The notes under the pieces: model-generated
Told to the model about the DNA's origin: nothing
The model's database searches: none
What the model saw: the letters and a program-made list of their open reading frames with translations, nothing else
Assembly: GCA_946500425.1 (NCBI GenBank)
Contig: CAMMVQ010000006.1
Location: forward strand, 1-52,701
Source of the DNA: an uncultured Mollicutes bacterium
Lineage (GTDB): Bacteria; Bacillota_I; Bacilli_A; RF39; UBA660
Direction: 5' to 3'
DNA length: 52,701 nucleotides
Shown here: positions 38,742-49,226 of the stretch, in pieces
Layout: each line of letters opens with the position of its first letter
Position numbering within the stretch: position 1 is the first letter of the stretch
Program-made: the position numbers and the translations under genes

Positions 38742-39110
38742 TTAATCTCTAGCTTTAAATATCATGGTAAAAATAAAACCAAATACTATTGCGGAAACAA
38801 TACCAACCGAAGTTAAATTAAACATTCCTCCTAACAAGCCTAATATTCCGTTTTCTTCGGCGGCTGCTAAAGCACCATGAATTAAAGAATGCCCAAAACT
38901 GGTTATTGGAACAAGGGCTCCTGCCCCAAACCATTCAATAAATTTATCATAAAGCGCAAAGCTATCTAAAAAAGCTCCTAACACCACGAATAGTCCTGTC
39001 ACGTGACCAGGGGTAAACTTAGTGTTATCCAGTATGATTTGACCAATCAAACATACGGCTCCCGCAAATAAAAACGAATATAAGTAAATCATTATTCCAC
39101 CTCCAAGCAA
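38742..39110 (-). CDS. spoVAE: Stage V sporulation protein AE
   Basis: ITSFGHSLIHGALAAAEENGILGLLGGMFNLTSVGI; downstream of spoVAD. Confidence 0.9.
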   Translation of the reverse strand: MLGGGIMIYLYSFLFAGAVCLIGQIILDNTKFTPGHVTGLFVVLGAFLDSFALYDKFIEWFGAGALVPITSFGHSLIHGALAAAEENGILGLLGGMFNLTSVGIVSAIVFGFIFTMIFKARD

Positions 39111-40084
39111 ACGGCATGACTAATTGACGGAATTGACAATTTTTGGTTATTCATCGTAGGACTCATCAACGCCCCAGTTGCAACTAATAGCACTCTTTTC
39201 AGCTTTCCAGTTAACATTTTATTTAATACATCAGTGAAAGCAACTAACCCTATGCAGGCCGGTCCGCTGCCACCCGCGTTTACTTGCGGTTGTTTTTTTC
39301 TGTTGTATATAACACTAGCAGAATCCTCAAGCTTTCCCTTTAAATCAATACCATACGTTTCTTTCATGTAAGATATCAATATTTTCTTTCCATAAACACC
39401 TAAATCTCCGGTTAAAATAAGGTCATAATCATCCACCTTAAGGTTATTATCAGTCAAATGCTCATATATGGTTCTTGCCGCTGATGGTGCCATCACGGAG
39501 CCCATGTCATAAACGTCAGTTACTCCTAAGTCCGTAGTGGTACCAATTGATGCCGAAGATACCTTTATTTTACTTTTTTCGTTTGTCAAAATAGTACTTA
39601 CCGCTCCCGTCACGGTAAAAGTAGAGCGTTTTGGTTTTGGACACCCATATTCAACCGGATTTCTAAACTGCCTTTCTGATGTCATGTTGTGTGATGACAC
39701 GTTGCATAAAACGTTTTTAACATTACTGTTTTGTAGCAGTGATGAGGCCACGATAAATGACTCAGTAAGAGAAGCACAAGCGTTATAAAGCCCAATAAAG
39801 GGTCTATTTAGCTTAACTGACGCGTATGCATGTGGTGTTATCTGGTTTAATAAATCTGCCCCAATTAAGGTATCAATACTTGATAGCAATAAGCCCGCTT
39901 TTTTTGTTACCACGTCAACCGAATCACTAATCATCTTTATTTCGGCTTGTTCAAAGGTATCACAACCTGCGTAATAATCATCATAGGTAACATCATATAA
40001 TTTACCATAAGTACCTTCTTTTTCATCTTTTCCCGCAACGGTTGAAACCGCTTTTACGTATACGTTATTAAATTTTATCGTCAT
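39092..40084 (-). CDS. spoVAD: Stage V sporulation protein AD
   Basis: GLYNACASLTES, NPVEYGCPKPKRSTFTVTGA, NAGGSGPAC. Confidence 0.95.
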   Translation of the reverse strand: MTIKFNNVYVKAVSTVAGKDEKEGTYGKLYDVTYDDYYAGCDTFEQAEIKMISDSVDVVTKKAGLLLSSIDTLIGADLLNQITPHAYASVKLNRPFIGLYNACASLTESFIVASSLLQNSNVKNVLCNVSSHNMTSERQFRNPVEYGCPKPKRSTFTVTGAVSTILTNEKSKIKVSSASIGTTTDLGVTDVYDMGSVMAPSAARTIYEHLTDNNLKVDDYDLILTGDLGVYGKKILISYMKETYGIDLKGKLEDSASVIYNRKKQPQVNAGGSGPACIGLVAFTDVLNKMLTGKLKRVLLVATGALMSPTMNNQKLSIPSISHAVCLEVE

Positions 40085-40087
40085 AGT

Positions 40088-40528
40088 CTACCCTCCAAAA
40101 AACACGTATCTAATTATTCCAAACACGTACGCGGCAACAACCCCATACAATATTACACTTCCAGCAAGTTTAAAAGCATTAGTACCAATACCAGTAATCA
40201 GACCTTCTTTTTTATAATCAAGCATGGAAGAAGTCATGGCGTGTGCAAAGCCAGTTATCGGAACGATAAGCCCTGCTTTGGCTTTGCTAACCAAATTATC
40301 AAAAAAACCTAAAGCGGTACAAAGTGAAGCTACAAACACCAATAAAACTATCATAACCGAAGTTGCGTCTTTATGGTAAAAACCAAAATTATTCTCAAGT
40401 ACGGTAACTATTACTTGGGCAAGTAATCCCACTAAACCACCCACTAAAAAAGCAACCAAAGCATTTTTTGTCTTATCCTCTTTTGGAACTATTTTGCTAG
40501 TTAATTCTTTATATTTTTCTTTATTCAT
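40088..40528 (-). CDS. spoVAC: Stage V sporulation protein AC
   Basis: FLVGGLVGLLAQ, GLIVPITGFAHAMTSSMLDYKKEGLITGIGTNAFKLAGSVI. Confidence 0.95.
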   Translation of the reverse strand: MNKEKYKELTSKIVPKEDKTKNALVAFLVGGLVGLLAQVIVTVLENNFGFYHKDATSVMIVLLVFVASLCTALGFFDNLVSKAKAGLIVPITGFAHAMTSSMLDYKKEGLITGIGTNAFKLAGSVILYGVVAAYVFGIIRYVFFGG

Positions 40529-40580
40529 TATAATCACCAGTATTAATATGAAAAAAAGCATGGTAATTTATACCATACTT

Positions 40581-41522
40581 TTATACTTTATTTTTTCTTA
40601 ACAAAACTTTTATTATCTCATCTTTACTTTCTCCGTCAATTGGGCTTGAAGCCGCATAATCATGTCCTTTACCACCAAAATGTTCGGCTATTTTTCTTAC
40701 CACGACGTTGGTTTTAACGTGACGATAAGAAATTGTTCCGTAATCCATGGCAACCATCATAACAAAATCAACGTCAGCGTTTATCTTTCTTAAGTAATCC
40801 GCAACATCATTTCGGTATTCATAATCAATAAAGATAATTCCAGCTTTGTAACCTAAAACATCACGGGTAATCATTTTACTAGCATAAAAACTAAGTTTTG
40901 ACTCTACTTGTCTTTTTTTATTTTGAACTAACATTTCTTCTAGTTCATTAAAACTAAATTCTTTAGCAGCTTCTTTCAGCTTATTAGTCATTAATTTTAT
41001 GTATCCTTCTTGAGCTACCGAGTCAAATAAAAGGGTTAGCTCGCGTGCTTTTTCATCATTATAAATATTCTTCCATTCCCAAGTGTCATACCTTCTAGTT
41101 AGCTCTACGAAAGAATCTATTTTATTTTCTTTTTTTAAATATCCTTCATTAACTAAATACTCATAAAACAAACTAGTTCCACAACATTTTCCTTTTTCAT
41201 CTTTAATTCTAACCGTTGCAAAATCATACTTGTTAGCATTTTCGTTTAACGCTGATGCATGATGGTCAAACACAAAGAATTTACCTTTTAACCTTTCGTC
41301 TTTCGCTACCAAAGATAGCGTTGGTTCTTCAAGCCACAAATCAGTTACGTACACTTTATCATAGTCATATATATTTCCATTTTCATAATACTTTTTTATC
41401 ATCTCTTGAAGGTTAAAAGTTTCACATAAAACGTACGTTGCATCATCAAACGCAAGGTTTGCTAAAACGGCCCCTCCCATACCGTCAATGTCACTTCGGT
41501 GTGTAAATATAAGCGTTTTCAT
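40581..41522 (-). CDS. DHH/DHHA1 family phosphoesterase
   Basis: THRSDIDGMGGAV, FVFDHHASALN, GGKGHDYAAS. Confidence 0.85.
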   Translation of the reverse strand: MKTLIFTHRSDIDGMGGAVLANLAFDDATYVLCETFNLQEMIKKYYENGNIYDYDKVYVTDLWLEEPTLSLVAKDERLKGKFFVFDHHASALNENANKYDFATVRIKDEKGKCCGTSLFYEYLVNEGYLKKENKIDSFVELTRRYDTWEWKNIYNDEKARELTLLFDSVAQEGYIKLMTNKLKEAAKEFSFNELEEMLVQNKKRQVESKLSFYASKMITRDVLGYKAGIIFIDYEYRNDVADYLRKINADVDFVMMVAMDYGTISYRHVKTNVVVRKIAEHFGGKGHDYAASSPIDGESKDEIIKVLLRKNKV

Positions 41523-41614
41523 AACTTCCTCCTAATTAATATTTGCTAAAAATATTATACTATCTTTTATGAAATAAAGATAGTATGATGCATAAAAAAA
41601 GGACGTAATTGTCC

Positions 41615-42289
41615 TTATGCTACCATTTTGTTCTTCATTTTAACCAAAGCCCTTTTTTCAAGTCTTGAAACATAAACCTGGTTTACTCCTAGTATTTCGG
41701 CCACCTCACTTTGGGTTAAGTCTTTAAAATACCTACTAATAACCAGTTCTTGCTCTTCTTTGCTCAAGTATCTAAAGGCTTCTTTTAAATCAAGCATTTG
41801 TTCTTTACTTATATTTTCTTTAGCAGGAGTAACATCAAGAAGCGTAATTACTTTACCATCATCATTTATTTCTTGGTCCAGGCTCCTGGCACACTTACAT
41901 GCTTCTAAAGCACTAATTACTTTTTCTTCTGGAATCTCTAGCATTTGCGCTAAAAAAGAAGTTGATGGTTCATAACCTCTTACTTCCATGTGCTTATTTA
42001 TGTATTCATTTAGTTTTCTTCCTAACCTAACTAGGTCACGGCTTATCTTAAGCGCCTTATTTTCCCTTACGTACTTATTTACTTCCCCTACCACGTAAGG
42101 AAAGGCATAGGTAGAAAATTTAACTTCTTTTTCTGGATTAAAGTTCTTATAAGCATTAATTAGTCCGATTACACCAACTTGATACAGGTCCTCTTTATCA
42201 GCGTAATTATTGTATTTAGAACAAATACCATAAATCAAATTACTGTTTTGTTTAACTATTTCTTCTAGTTCATAATTAGTCTCGATCAA
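41615..42289 (-). CDS. sigF: Sporulation sigma factor SigF
   Basis: Sigma-70 family F/G group: DLYQVGVIGLINAYKNFNPEKEVKFSTYAFPYVVGEVNKYVREN; follows SpoIIAA-like gene. Confidence 0.85.
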   Translation of the reverse strand: MIETNYELEEIVKQNSNLIYGICSKYNNYADKEDLYQVGVIGLINAYKNFNPEKEVKFSTYAFPYVVGEVNKYVRENKALKISRDLVRLGRKLNEYINKHMEVRGYEPSTSFLAQMLEIPEEKVISALEACKCARSLDQEINDDGKVITLLDVTPAKENISKEQMLDLKEAFRYLSKEEQELVISRYFKDLTQSEVAEILGVNQVYVSRLEKRALVKMKNKMVA

Positions 42290-42290
42290 A

Positions 42291-42608
42291 CTATATCACA
42301 ACCCTTTCAAAGACGTTTAATTCGTTTTCTAAATTAACTAACTTAGACAATTCTTTTATTTCTCCGCCAAATAAAAAGAATTCTCCCTCAGTTTTTTTAA
42401 TTATCTTCTTTAGCGTCTTTATCTCCTTTACTCCGTTTTTACTAATGCTGTTTAAGTTTTCTACGTTTAACACCACGTATTTTATACCTGATTCAATAAT
42501 CACCTCCTTAACTTTGGTCTGAAACGTAGAAATATCTTCATCATCAAACGTTCCGTATAATCTAACAAATAATATGCCCTTTCGAAATTCCATTAACACT
42601 TTAAGCAC
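42291..42608 (-). CDS. STAS-domain SpoIIAA-like protein, phospho-serine position not conserved
   Basis: IKYVVLNVENLNSISKNGVKEIKTLKKI aligns to SpoIIAA HIVLNLEDLSFMDSSGLGVI; immediately upstream of sigF. Confidence 0.75.
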   Translation of the reverse strand: MLKVLMEFRKGILFVRLYGTFDDEDISTFQTKVKEVIIESGIKYVVLNVENLNSISKNGVKEIKTLKKIIKKTEGEFFLFGGEIKELSKLVNLENELNVFERVVI

Positions 42609-42716
42609 TTTAACTCCTCCTAGTAACCTTATTTAATCACTTTTAAATAATTAAAAAAAGACTTTCGACACAAGCTTACAAAAAGAAAACAAATCACCAA
42701 TTTAATGTGATTTGTT

Positions 42717-43691
42717 TTACTTTTTTTCTTTTAGAAATGATAATATTTCATTTGTCCTTCGGTAACCAAATACCACGTCATAAACAAAGTCGATAAATGG
42801 CATTTCTACCTTTCTTTTTTTAATCAAACCATATATTGACTTTAATGTATAAACGCCTTCTACGGTGTTATTTTCTAGATAGCTTTCTAATTCTTTTTTA
42901 TTCTTATTAGCACCAATTAACTTACCATAAGTGTAATTACGACTAGAAGTAGACGTACATGTTAAAAGTATGTCTCCAAATCCTGCAAAAGACATGATTG
43001 TTTTTTCGTTTCCCCCGAGTTTTCTAATTAATTTTCTAGTATCATTTATACTTTCGGTTAAAAACATTGCTTTAGTTGACTCAGAAACGTTCATTCCGTC
43101 TAACATACCAGCGATAACGGCGATTACGTTTTTTAACGTTCCGCAAAGTTCAACTCCCAAAAAGTCATTTGTTGGTCTTATTTTAAGGGTATCACTTGAT
43201 AAAGCCTTCATAACAACTTCTTTAGTTTTATTATTGGTGGTTGCAAGTGACAAGCCAATCAACTCGTCTTTTGCCATGTCCTTTGCAAAGGAAGGCCCCG
43301 ATATCGTGCATAACATTTTGGTTCTTAAAATACTTTTTACAATTTCACTTGCAAACATATAAGTATCTTGCTCTATTCCTTTAGAAGCAATAACAATGTG
43401 TTTGCCTTTTACGTAGGGCTTTATTTCTTCGCATACGCTACTTAAATACTTGGTTGAAACCGCAAGTACCACGACGTTGCTACCATCTAATGCTTTTTCC
43501 GTGTTAGTTGTAAAAGCTATACCACTTGGCATTTTAACGTCCTTTAACGCCTTACTATTCATTCTGGTTTTAGATAATTCATCTATTTCTTCTTTTACCT
43601 TACTCCAAACGATTACCCGGTTATTATTTTCATAAAATCTTAAAGCAAGCCCTAAAGCATAAGCACCCGCCCCTAATATCGTTACGTTCAT
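42717..43691 (-). CDS. gpsA: NAD(P)H-dependent glycerol-3-phosphate dehydrogenase
   Basis: VTILGAGAYALGLA, SGPSFAKDM, GFGDILLTCTS. Confidence 0.95.
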   Translation of the reverse strand: MNVTILGAGAYALGLALRFYENNNRVIVWSKVKEEIDELSKTRMNSKALKDVKMPSGIAFTTNTEKALDGSNVVVLAVSTKYLSSVCEEIKPYVKGKHIVIASKGIEQDTYMFASEIVKSILRTKMLCTISGPSFAKDMAKDELIGLSLATTNNKTKEVVMKALSSDTLKIRPTNDFLGVELCGTLKNVIAVIAGMLDGMNVSESTKAMFLTESINDTRKLIRKLGGNEKTIMSFAGFGDILLTCTSTSSRNYTYGKLIGANKNKKELESYLENNTVEGVYTLKSIYGLIKKRKVEMPFIDFVYDVVFGYRRTNEILSFLKEKK

Positions 43692-43767
43692 TATTAATCA
43701 ACTCCCTAACTATTATATCATTAAGTTTTAAATTTAATTATTAAGAAATATTATTTTTTAGTAGCCA

Positions 43768-44655
43768 CTATCTTTTCCTTGCCTTTACAACGTCACTAGA
43801 TGATATTTTACCAATTAATAAAGAAGCGTTATCATCATGATTTTTAAAGTTATTTGATACTTTGTTCTCATCATAATTGGCATAACAATACTTACAAAGG
43901 TGCATGCAAGAATTATAATCTCCTATATCAACCATCGAAACGCAATTACACTTGTTTTTTCTTGCGCTCCACGTTTTAAAACTACTTAAGCCGGTAAGTT
44001 TAGAAGCTACTTCTTTATTAACACAATCACTAACAATAAAACCATATTCGCTTAGATTTCTTTTTTCGGCACAAGTCTGAACCGTCATACCATGCTTTTT
44101 AGCACTACTAGAAAAACCTAACCCTATTTTCTTATAATCATCTTCTGTTAATTCTTTTGCTCTTAAATAAGGCATGTTATACCTTACGTTTTGATACATG
44201 TCTAAAAATGATATTATTATTTTATCTACGTAACCATCTAATAATTCACACATTCTTTCAAAATTTTTAAGATGGTAATCCACCGTATAAACATCATTTA
44301 TAAAAACCGGGTCATACCTCACCCAAAGCTTATCTTTTCCTATTTTTTTTGATAATTTTTTAATGGTGTTAACAATGAATCCTTTGGGTGGAACGTTTGG
44401 TTCAACGTCCTTTTTATATGGAGTTAAGGTAACTTGAAAAATAAATGGTATTTTAATTAAATCCAACTCATCTAATATTGGGCTTGGGTTTTTGGTACAA
44501 AAAACTATTCCATCAACATCTTTAAAATAAATTCTACTTACCAAGCTATGATTAAAAGGGTTTCTTACGTCAACGTATCCTTCTTTTAAACGGTTCATAA
44601 ACCATTTATGATAAAATGCAACTACGTCCGTTCTTCCACTTACGTTTAAAATCAT
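43768..44655 (-). CDS. DUF1848 domain protein
   Basis: SGRTDVVAFYHKWFMNRLKEGYVDVRNPF, C-terminal Cys cluster CNCVSMVDIGDYNSCMHLCKYCYANY. Confidence 0.85.
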   Translation of the reverse strand: MILNVSGRTDVVAFYHKWFMNRLKEGYVDVRNPFNHSLVSRIYFKDVDGIVFCTKNPSPILDELDLIKIPFIFQVTLTPYKKDVEPNVPPKGFIVNTIKKLSKKIGKDKLWVRYDPVFINDVYTVDYHLKNFERMCELLDGYVDKIIISFLDMYQNVRYNMPYLRAKELTEDDYKKIGLGFSSSAKKHGMTVQTCAEKRNLSEYGFIVSDCVNKEVASKLTGLSSFKTWSARKNKCNCVSMVDIGDYNSCMHLCKYCYANYDENKVSNNFKNHDDNASLLIGKISSSDVVKARKR

Positions 44656-44661
44656 AACAAC

Positions 44662-45681
44662 CTAATTAGTAAAATGACCAAACATTGCCCTTTTTTCATA
44701 GCAAGTATTAAGTAAATTTAAATCTTTTATCATTTGTTTAGGAGTACATTCATCATATAGCTTTTCGTCAACTGGTAAATAACCTTTGTTACTATTTACA
44801 TAAATTGCTAAAGGTTTATCAATACCTATCGCATAACTAATTTGCACTAAACACCACGTTAAGTCATGTCTTCTTAAATAATCCTTCGCGATTTCTCTTG
44901 CTTTATAAGCCGCACTACGATCAACTTTAGTTGGGTCTTTACCACTAAAAGCTCCGCCTCCTACCTTTGCAAAAGACTGGTAACTATCTACTACTATTTT
45001 TCTTCCGGTAAGACCAGAATCACCTTCAAAGCCTCCAATTTCAAACCTACCAGTTGGGTTAATTAAAAACTTTTCTACTTCTATACCATACCTTTTACAT
45101 ATCTTTAAACATTCATTTTTAATTAACTCATCTGTATGCTTTCTATCCTCTTCATCATTTTGATAAGAAATGGTAAAACACTTTATTTTTAAAAGTTTCA
45201 TCTCATCGTTATAATATCCCGTTATTTGTGCCTTACCATCAGGTCTTAAGTGACTACACCTTTTTCTTTCATTGTCATACCACATACTTAACTTTTGAAG
45301 AATAACCTGTGCTAACGGAAGGCTTTCTTTAGTATCATTACAAGCGTATCCAAACATCATACCTTGGTCTCCTGCACCCATTACTTCATCATTGGTTCCA
45401 AGGGCAATATCACTACTTTGATTACCTAAATTATTTACTATTTCATATTCATCATCATAACCAACGTCTTTTAAAACCTTTTTAACAACCTTTTTAACGT
45501 CTACTTTTGCTTTCGAAGTAACTTCTCCAGTTACAAAGATTTTTCTCTTACCGCCCATAACTTCTATCGCACACCTAGAATGCTTATCTTCTTTTAAATA
45601 AGCATCTAGCAGTGCATCACTTATTTGGTCACATACCTTATCAGGATGACCACGAAAAACAATTTCATTAGAATATAACAT
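44662..45681 (-). CDS. metK: S-adenosylmethionine synthase
   Basis: FRGHPDKVCDQISDALLDAYL, GAGDQGMMFGYA, GGGAFSGKDPTKVDRSAAY. Confidence 0.95.
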   Translation of the reverse strand: MLYSNEIVFRGHPDKVCDQISDALLDAYLKEDKHSRCAIEVMGGKRKIFVTGEVTSKAKVDVKKVVKKVLKDVGYDDEYEIVNNLGNQSSDIALGTNDEVMGAGDQGMMFGYACNDTKESLPLAQVILQKLSMWYDNERKRCSHLRPDGKAQITGYYNDEMKLLKIKCFTISYQNDEEDRKHTDELIKNECLKICKRYGIEVEKFLINPTGRFEIGGFEGDSGLTGRKIVVDSYQSFAKVGGGAFSGKDPTKVDRSAAYKAREIAKDYLRRHDLTWCLVQISYAIGIDKPLAIYVNSNKGYLPVDEKLYDECTPKQMIKDLNLLNTCYEKRAMFGHFTN

Positions 45682-45714
45682 TTTAACTCTCCTTTTACTA
45701 ATATATTATATCTG

Positions 45715-46311
45715 TTACTTTACGTTTAGTGAGCTTAAAAAATCATCTTTCGTAATACTTACTTCCACTCCTGCTACTTCTTTTCCAAACTTCTTCCAAG
45801 TTGTTTCTTTATGAATTCTAAATCCTAAAGACAAAAACGTTTTTAAAGCTGATACTCTTTCTTTTTCAAAGCTATCATATAGCTTATCTACGTTGTTAGA
45901 AAATGCATCTTTTAAAAGTAGTTTTAATCCTTCTTTGGAGTAACCATTGCCTCTTTTAGAGGCTTCTATTACGATTCCGCATTCATATCTATTTAAACTA
46001 GCGTCATACTGATAATTACAGCATCCAACAAACTCGTCTTTTATAACGTCCTTTATATAATAAAAACATCTTTTTTCTTTTCTTCTTTTATCATATAAAA
46101 CTTTCCATCTTCCTTTAGGATACATAATGGTACCAGTATTATAATCATAGCCTTCCAAATTAATATCATAGCCAGCATTATAACTCATGGTTTCTTTATC
46201 CTCATTTAATTTTTGTTCGTACCAGTAATCTTCAAGCTCCGGCTTTACTAATACTAGTTTATGCACTCTTACCACCTCATCTTCTACCCAATTATAACAA
46301 AAAATAACCAC
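45715..46311 (-). CDS. GNAT family N-acetyltransferase
   Basis: YECGIVIEASKRGNGYSKEGLKLLLKDAF. Confidence 0.75.
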   Translation of the reverse strand: MVIFCYNWVEDEVVRVHKLVLVKPELEDYWYEQKLNEDKETMSYNAGYDINLEGYDYNTGTIMYPKGRWKVLYDKRRKEKRCFYYIKDVIKDEFVGCCNYQYDASLNRYECGIVIEASKRGNGYSKEGLKLLLKDAFSNNVDKLYDSFEKERVSALKTFLSLGFRIHKETTWKKFGKEVAGVEVSITKDDFLSSLNVK

Positions 46312-46323
46312 TTTAAAAAGTGA

Positions 46324-48942
46324 TTATTCGTCTTTAAATACCCTAACCAAAAGTGGTTTCATTACCTCTAATATTATAAATGATACTATGTTTATTAAAA
46401 TAACATAAATAACCTGAGAAACTTTAACCGTTGTCAAACCAAATATTTTGCCCATCGGAGTAAAGAATACCAGTGTTTGAACAATCAACAAGAATAAAAT
46501 TCCAAGATTTAAATACTTATTTGAGAAAAATCCTCTTTTTGAAATTCTTTCTTTTAAAGACCTACAATTATACGCAAAAACAAATTCATTTATAATGATG
46601 CTTAAAAGGGCAAGGGTTTGTGCCAAAATAATACCTTGACTTTTAAAATGATAATAAACAATCAAACTAATTAAAGTTTCCAAAATTACCGATGTTATTA
46701 AAAAGGCACTAAAGAAATTAGTAAATATTCTTTTGTTTAAACCATTTGGTTTTCTTTTCATCGTGCCCTTTGATGATTTTTCAAACGCAAGCGTAATAGA
46801 TGGAATGGTATCTGCGACCAAGTCAATGTATAAAACATGGATTGCTGATATTATCGTATTTCCAGTAAAAAGTCCAAATAATATTATCGCAATCTCGGTA
46901 AAGTTACTAGATAAGTTGTAAAGTATGTTACTTATTACGTTGTCATATATTCTTCTTCCTTCTGATACCGCGGTAGTTATGGTATTAAAGCTGTCATCCA
47001 AAAGAATTATATCTGCTACTCCTTTTGTTACGTCAGTACCAGACTTACCCATACCAATTCCAACGTTAGCAAGTTTTATTGCTGGAGCATCATTAACTCC
47101 ATCTCCAGTCATGGCAACTACCTTTCCCGTTTTTTGAAGTGCTTTTACTAATTGCAACTTGTTATCAGGACTCACTCTTGCGAATACGGAATATTTTTTA
47201 GCATATTTAACTAATTCTTTTTCACTTAATCCATTTATGTCTTTAGCGTTTATACCCTCAGCATCACTCGTGCATATTCCTATTTCTTTAGCAACAGAAA
47301 GCGCCGTGGGCAAATTATCACCGGTTACCATGATTGGTCTTATATTAGCTTCTAAGCACGTTTTAATGGACTCTTTAACATTTGGTCTTACTGGGTCTTT
47401 TAAACCAACCAAACCAGTAAACACTAAACATTTTTCTTCTTTAAAATAATCTTCTTCATTTTTATATGTTTTGTTCAACTTTTTATACGCTAAAGCCAAA
47501 ACCTTTAAAGCTTCTTTTGAATATGTTTCTTCGGCTTTAATGATTTCTTTTTTTATTTTATCCGTCAATTTAATTTCCATGTCATTTATTAAAACATAAT
47601 CACTTTGTTTAAGAACAGACTCCAAGCTTCCCTTGGTATACATTAGATTATCATCGGCCCCTTGATATATAGCACTCATCATTTTGCGGTCAGAATCAAA
47701 TGGTAATTCTACTATCTTTTTATATTTATTTACCTTTATTTTATTGTCCTTAAGATAGTTTTTTAAGGCAACGTCAACTGAGTCGCCAACGTAATAACCA
47801 TCTTCGTTTAGGTAGGAGCCGTTAGCATAATAAATGATGTCAATTAACCTTTTATTTTTTATTACCTCATCCTTATTCAATACTTTACCATTAGCATATA
47901 AGCTTACTACTTCAAGTCTGTTTTTAGTAAGTGTTCCGGTTTTGTCGGTACAAATAACCTCGGTTGCCCCAAGGGTTTCTATGGCCGCTAAATTTCTTAC
48001 GATTGATTTTTTCTTAGCCATTTGGCCAACTCCTATTGAAAGAGTTGCGGTAATTGCTATAGGAAGACATTCTGGTACGCTAGCAACAATCATTGATATA
48101 CAAAGCATTATGATATTTAAAGTATCATAGCCATTAATAACCCCGTAAATAAGGACAAAAGTAACTAAAAAAGCCGCAACGAAAGAGATAAACTTACTTA
48201 CTTTCTTAACCTTCATTTGAAGCGGTGTTACCGGCTCAACGTTGGTATCCACCGACGATGCAATCTTACCCAACTCGGTATTCATTCCTGTTTTAATAAC
48301 TATTGCTTCTATTTTACCAGCTTCTAATACCGTTCCGGAATAAATCATATTCTTACGTTCAGATATGGTAACTTCTCCTTTTATCGTTTCTTCATCTTTT
48401 TGTACCGACGTACTTTCTCCGGTTAAAATAGACTCATTACACTTGGCGACCGAAGCACTTATTATTCTTGCGTCTGCCGGAATTTTATCTCCCGCCTCAA
48501 GCACGATATAATCACCTGGAACTAAATATTTAGAGTCTATTTTCTTATACTTTCCGTTTCTTTTAACCGTTACGTACGAAACAGAATATTTCTTCAACTT
48601 ACCAATCGCATCTTCCGCTTTAGATTCTTGCAAATATCCCATGAAACAGTTAACTAGGGTAGTACCTAAAATAACGATTGAGTCCAAAAAATCTCCTTTT
48701 GTTACGGTTGCATATATGAAAGATAAGACACCAACAATAATTAAAAGGATTATCATCATGTTTTTAAATTGGTCTAAAAATATTTGAAACTTTGTTTTTT
48801 TATCTTTTTCTTTTAATTCATTTTTGCCATGTTTATTTAATAATTGCTTGATATTGTTATTATCTAATCCTTTTAAAGAAGTGTTATACTCTTTTAGTAT
48901 TTCATTTATATTTTTATTATAGTCTTGCATACTTATTATCAC
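46324..48942 (-). CDS. Cation (calcium)-transporting P-type ATPase
   Basis: CDKTGTLTKN, TGDGVNDAPA, ILTGES, PECLPIA. Confidence 0.93.
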   Translation of the reverse strand: MIISMQDYNKNINEILKEYNTSLKGLDNNNIKQLLNKHGKNELKEKDKKTKFQIFLDQFKNMMIILLIIVGVLSFIYATVTKGDFLDSIVILGTTLVNCFMGYLQESKAEDAIGKLKKYSVSYVTVKRNGKYKKIDSKYLVPGDYIVLEAGDKIPADARIISASVAKCNESILTGESTSVQKDEETIKGEVTISERKNMIYSGTVLEAGKIEAIVIKTGMNTELGKIASSVDTNVEPVTPLQMKVKKVSKFISFVAAFLVTFVLIYGVINGYDTLNIIMLCISMIVASVPECLPIAITATLSIGVGQMAKKKSIVRNLAAIETLGATEVICTDKTGTLTKNRLEVVSLYANGKVLNKDEVIKNKRLIDIIYYANGSYLNEDGYYVGDSVDVALKNYLKDNKIKVNKYKKIVELPFDSDRKMMSAIYQGADDNLMYTKGSLESVLKQSDYVLINDMEIKLTDKIKKEIIKAEETYSKEALKVLALAYKKLNKTYKNEEDYFKEEKCLVFTGLVGLKDPVRPNVKESIKTCLEANIRPIMVTGDNLPTALSVAKEIGICTSDAEGINAKDINGLSEKELVKYAKKYSVFARVSPDNKLQLVKALQKTGKVVAMTGDGVNDAPAIKLANVGIGMGKSGTDVTKGVADIILLDDSFNTITTAVSEGRRIYDNVISNILYNLSSNFTEIAIILFGLFTGNTIISAIHVLYIDLVADTIPSITLAFEKSSKGTMKRKPNGLNKRIFTNFFSAFLITSVILETLISLIVYYHFKSQGIILAQTLALLSIIINEFVFAYNCRSLKERISKRGFFSNKYLNLGILFLLIVQTLVFFTPMGKIFGLTTVKVSQVIYVILINIVSFIILEVMKPLLVRVFKDE

Positions 48943-49011
48943 CTTTTTTATTATACCTCTTTTTCTTTTTTTAAAATAACTTTATTTTATTACTTTACAC
49001 GTATTTCGTTA

Positions 49012-49040
49012 TTGATATTTTAATCATTTTTGGATATAAT
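49012..49040 (+). promoter_or_regulatory. Consensus promoter for plus-strand small RNA (copy B)
   Basis: TTGATA-17 nt-TATAAT. Confidence 0.75.
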
Positions 49041-49046
49041 TTAATT

Positions 49047-49138
49047 AAAGAGGACAACTTAACTAGTTGTTTTCCAAGAAATTTTTGCTTTTTTGAAAGA
49101 CAGAGCTAGTTTACAACAACTAACTCTGTTTTTCTTTT
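49047..49138 (+). ncRNA. Putative antitoxin small RNA (copy B)
   Basis: GGACAACT..AGTTGTTTTCC hairpin and terminator ACAGAGCTAGTT..AACTAACTCTGT + T run. Confidence 0.55.
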
Positions 49139-49226
49139 AATAATTAGTAATAACCATTAAAGCTATTACCAGTACTAAAAGGATAATTATTTTGATGTTA
49201 AATTTTATTTCAAATCTAAATCTCAT
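49137..49226 (-). CDS. 29-aa single-TM putative toxin peptide (copy B): MRFRFEIKFNIKIIILLVLVIALMVITNY
   Basis: SD GGTGG before ATG; MRFxFEIKFxxKxII.. shared with copy A. Confidence 0.6.
   Translation of the reverse strand: MRFRFEIKFNIKIIILLVLVIALMVITNY

Noticed and set aside
42970-43362. 130-aa plus-strand ORF
   Set aside because: Fully antisense to gpsA; shadow ORF
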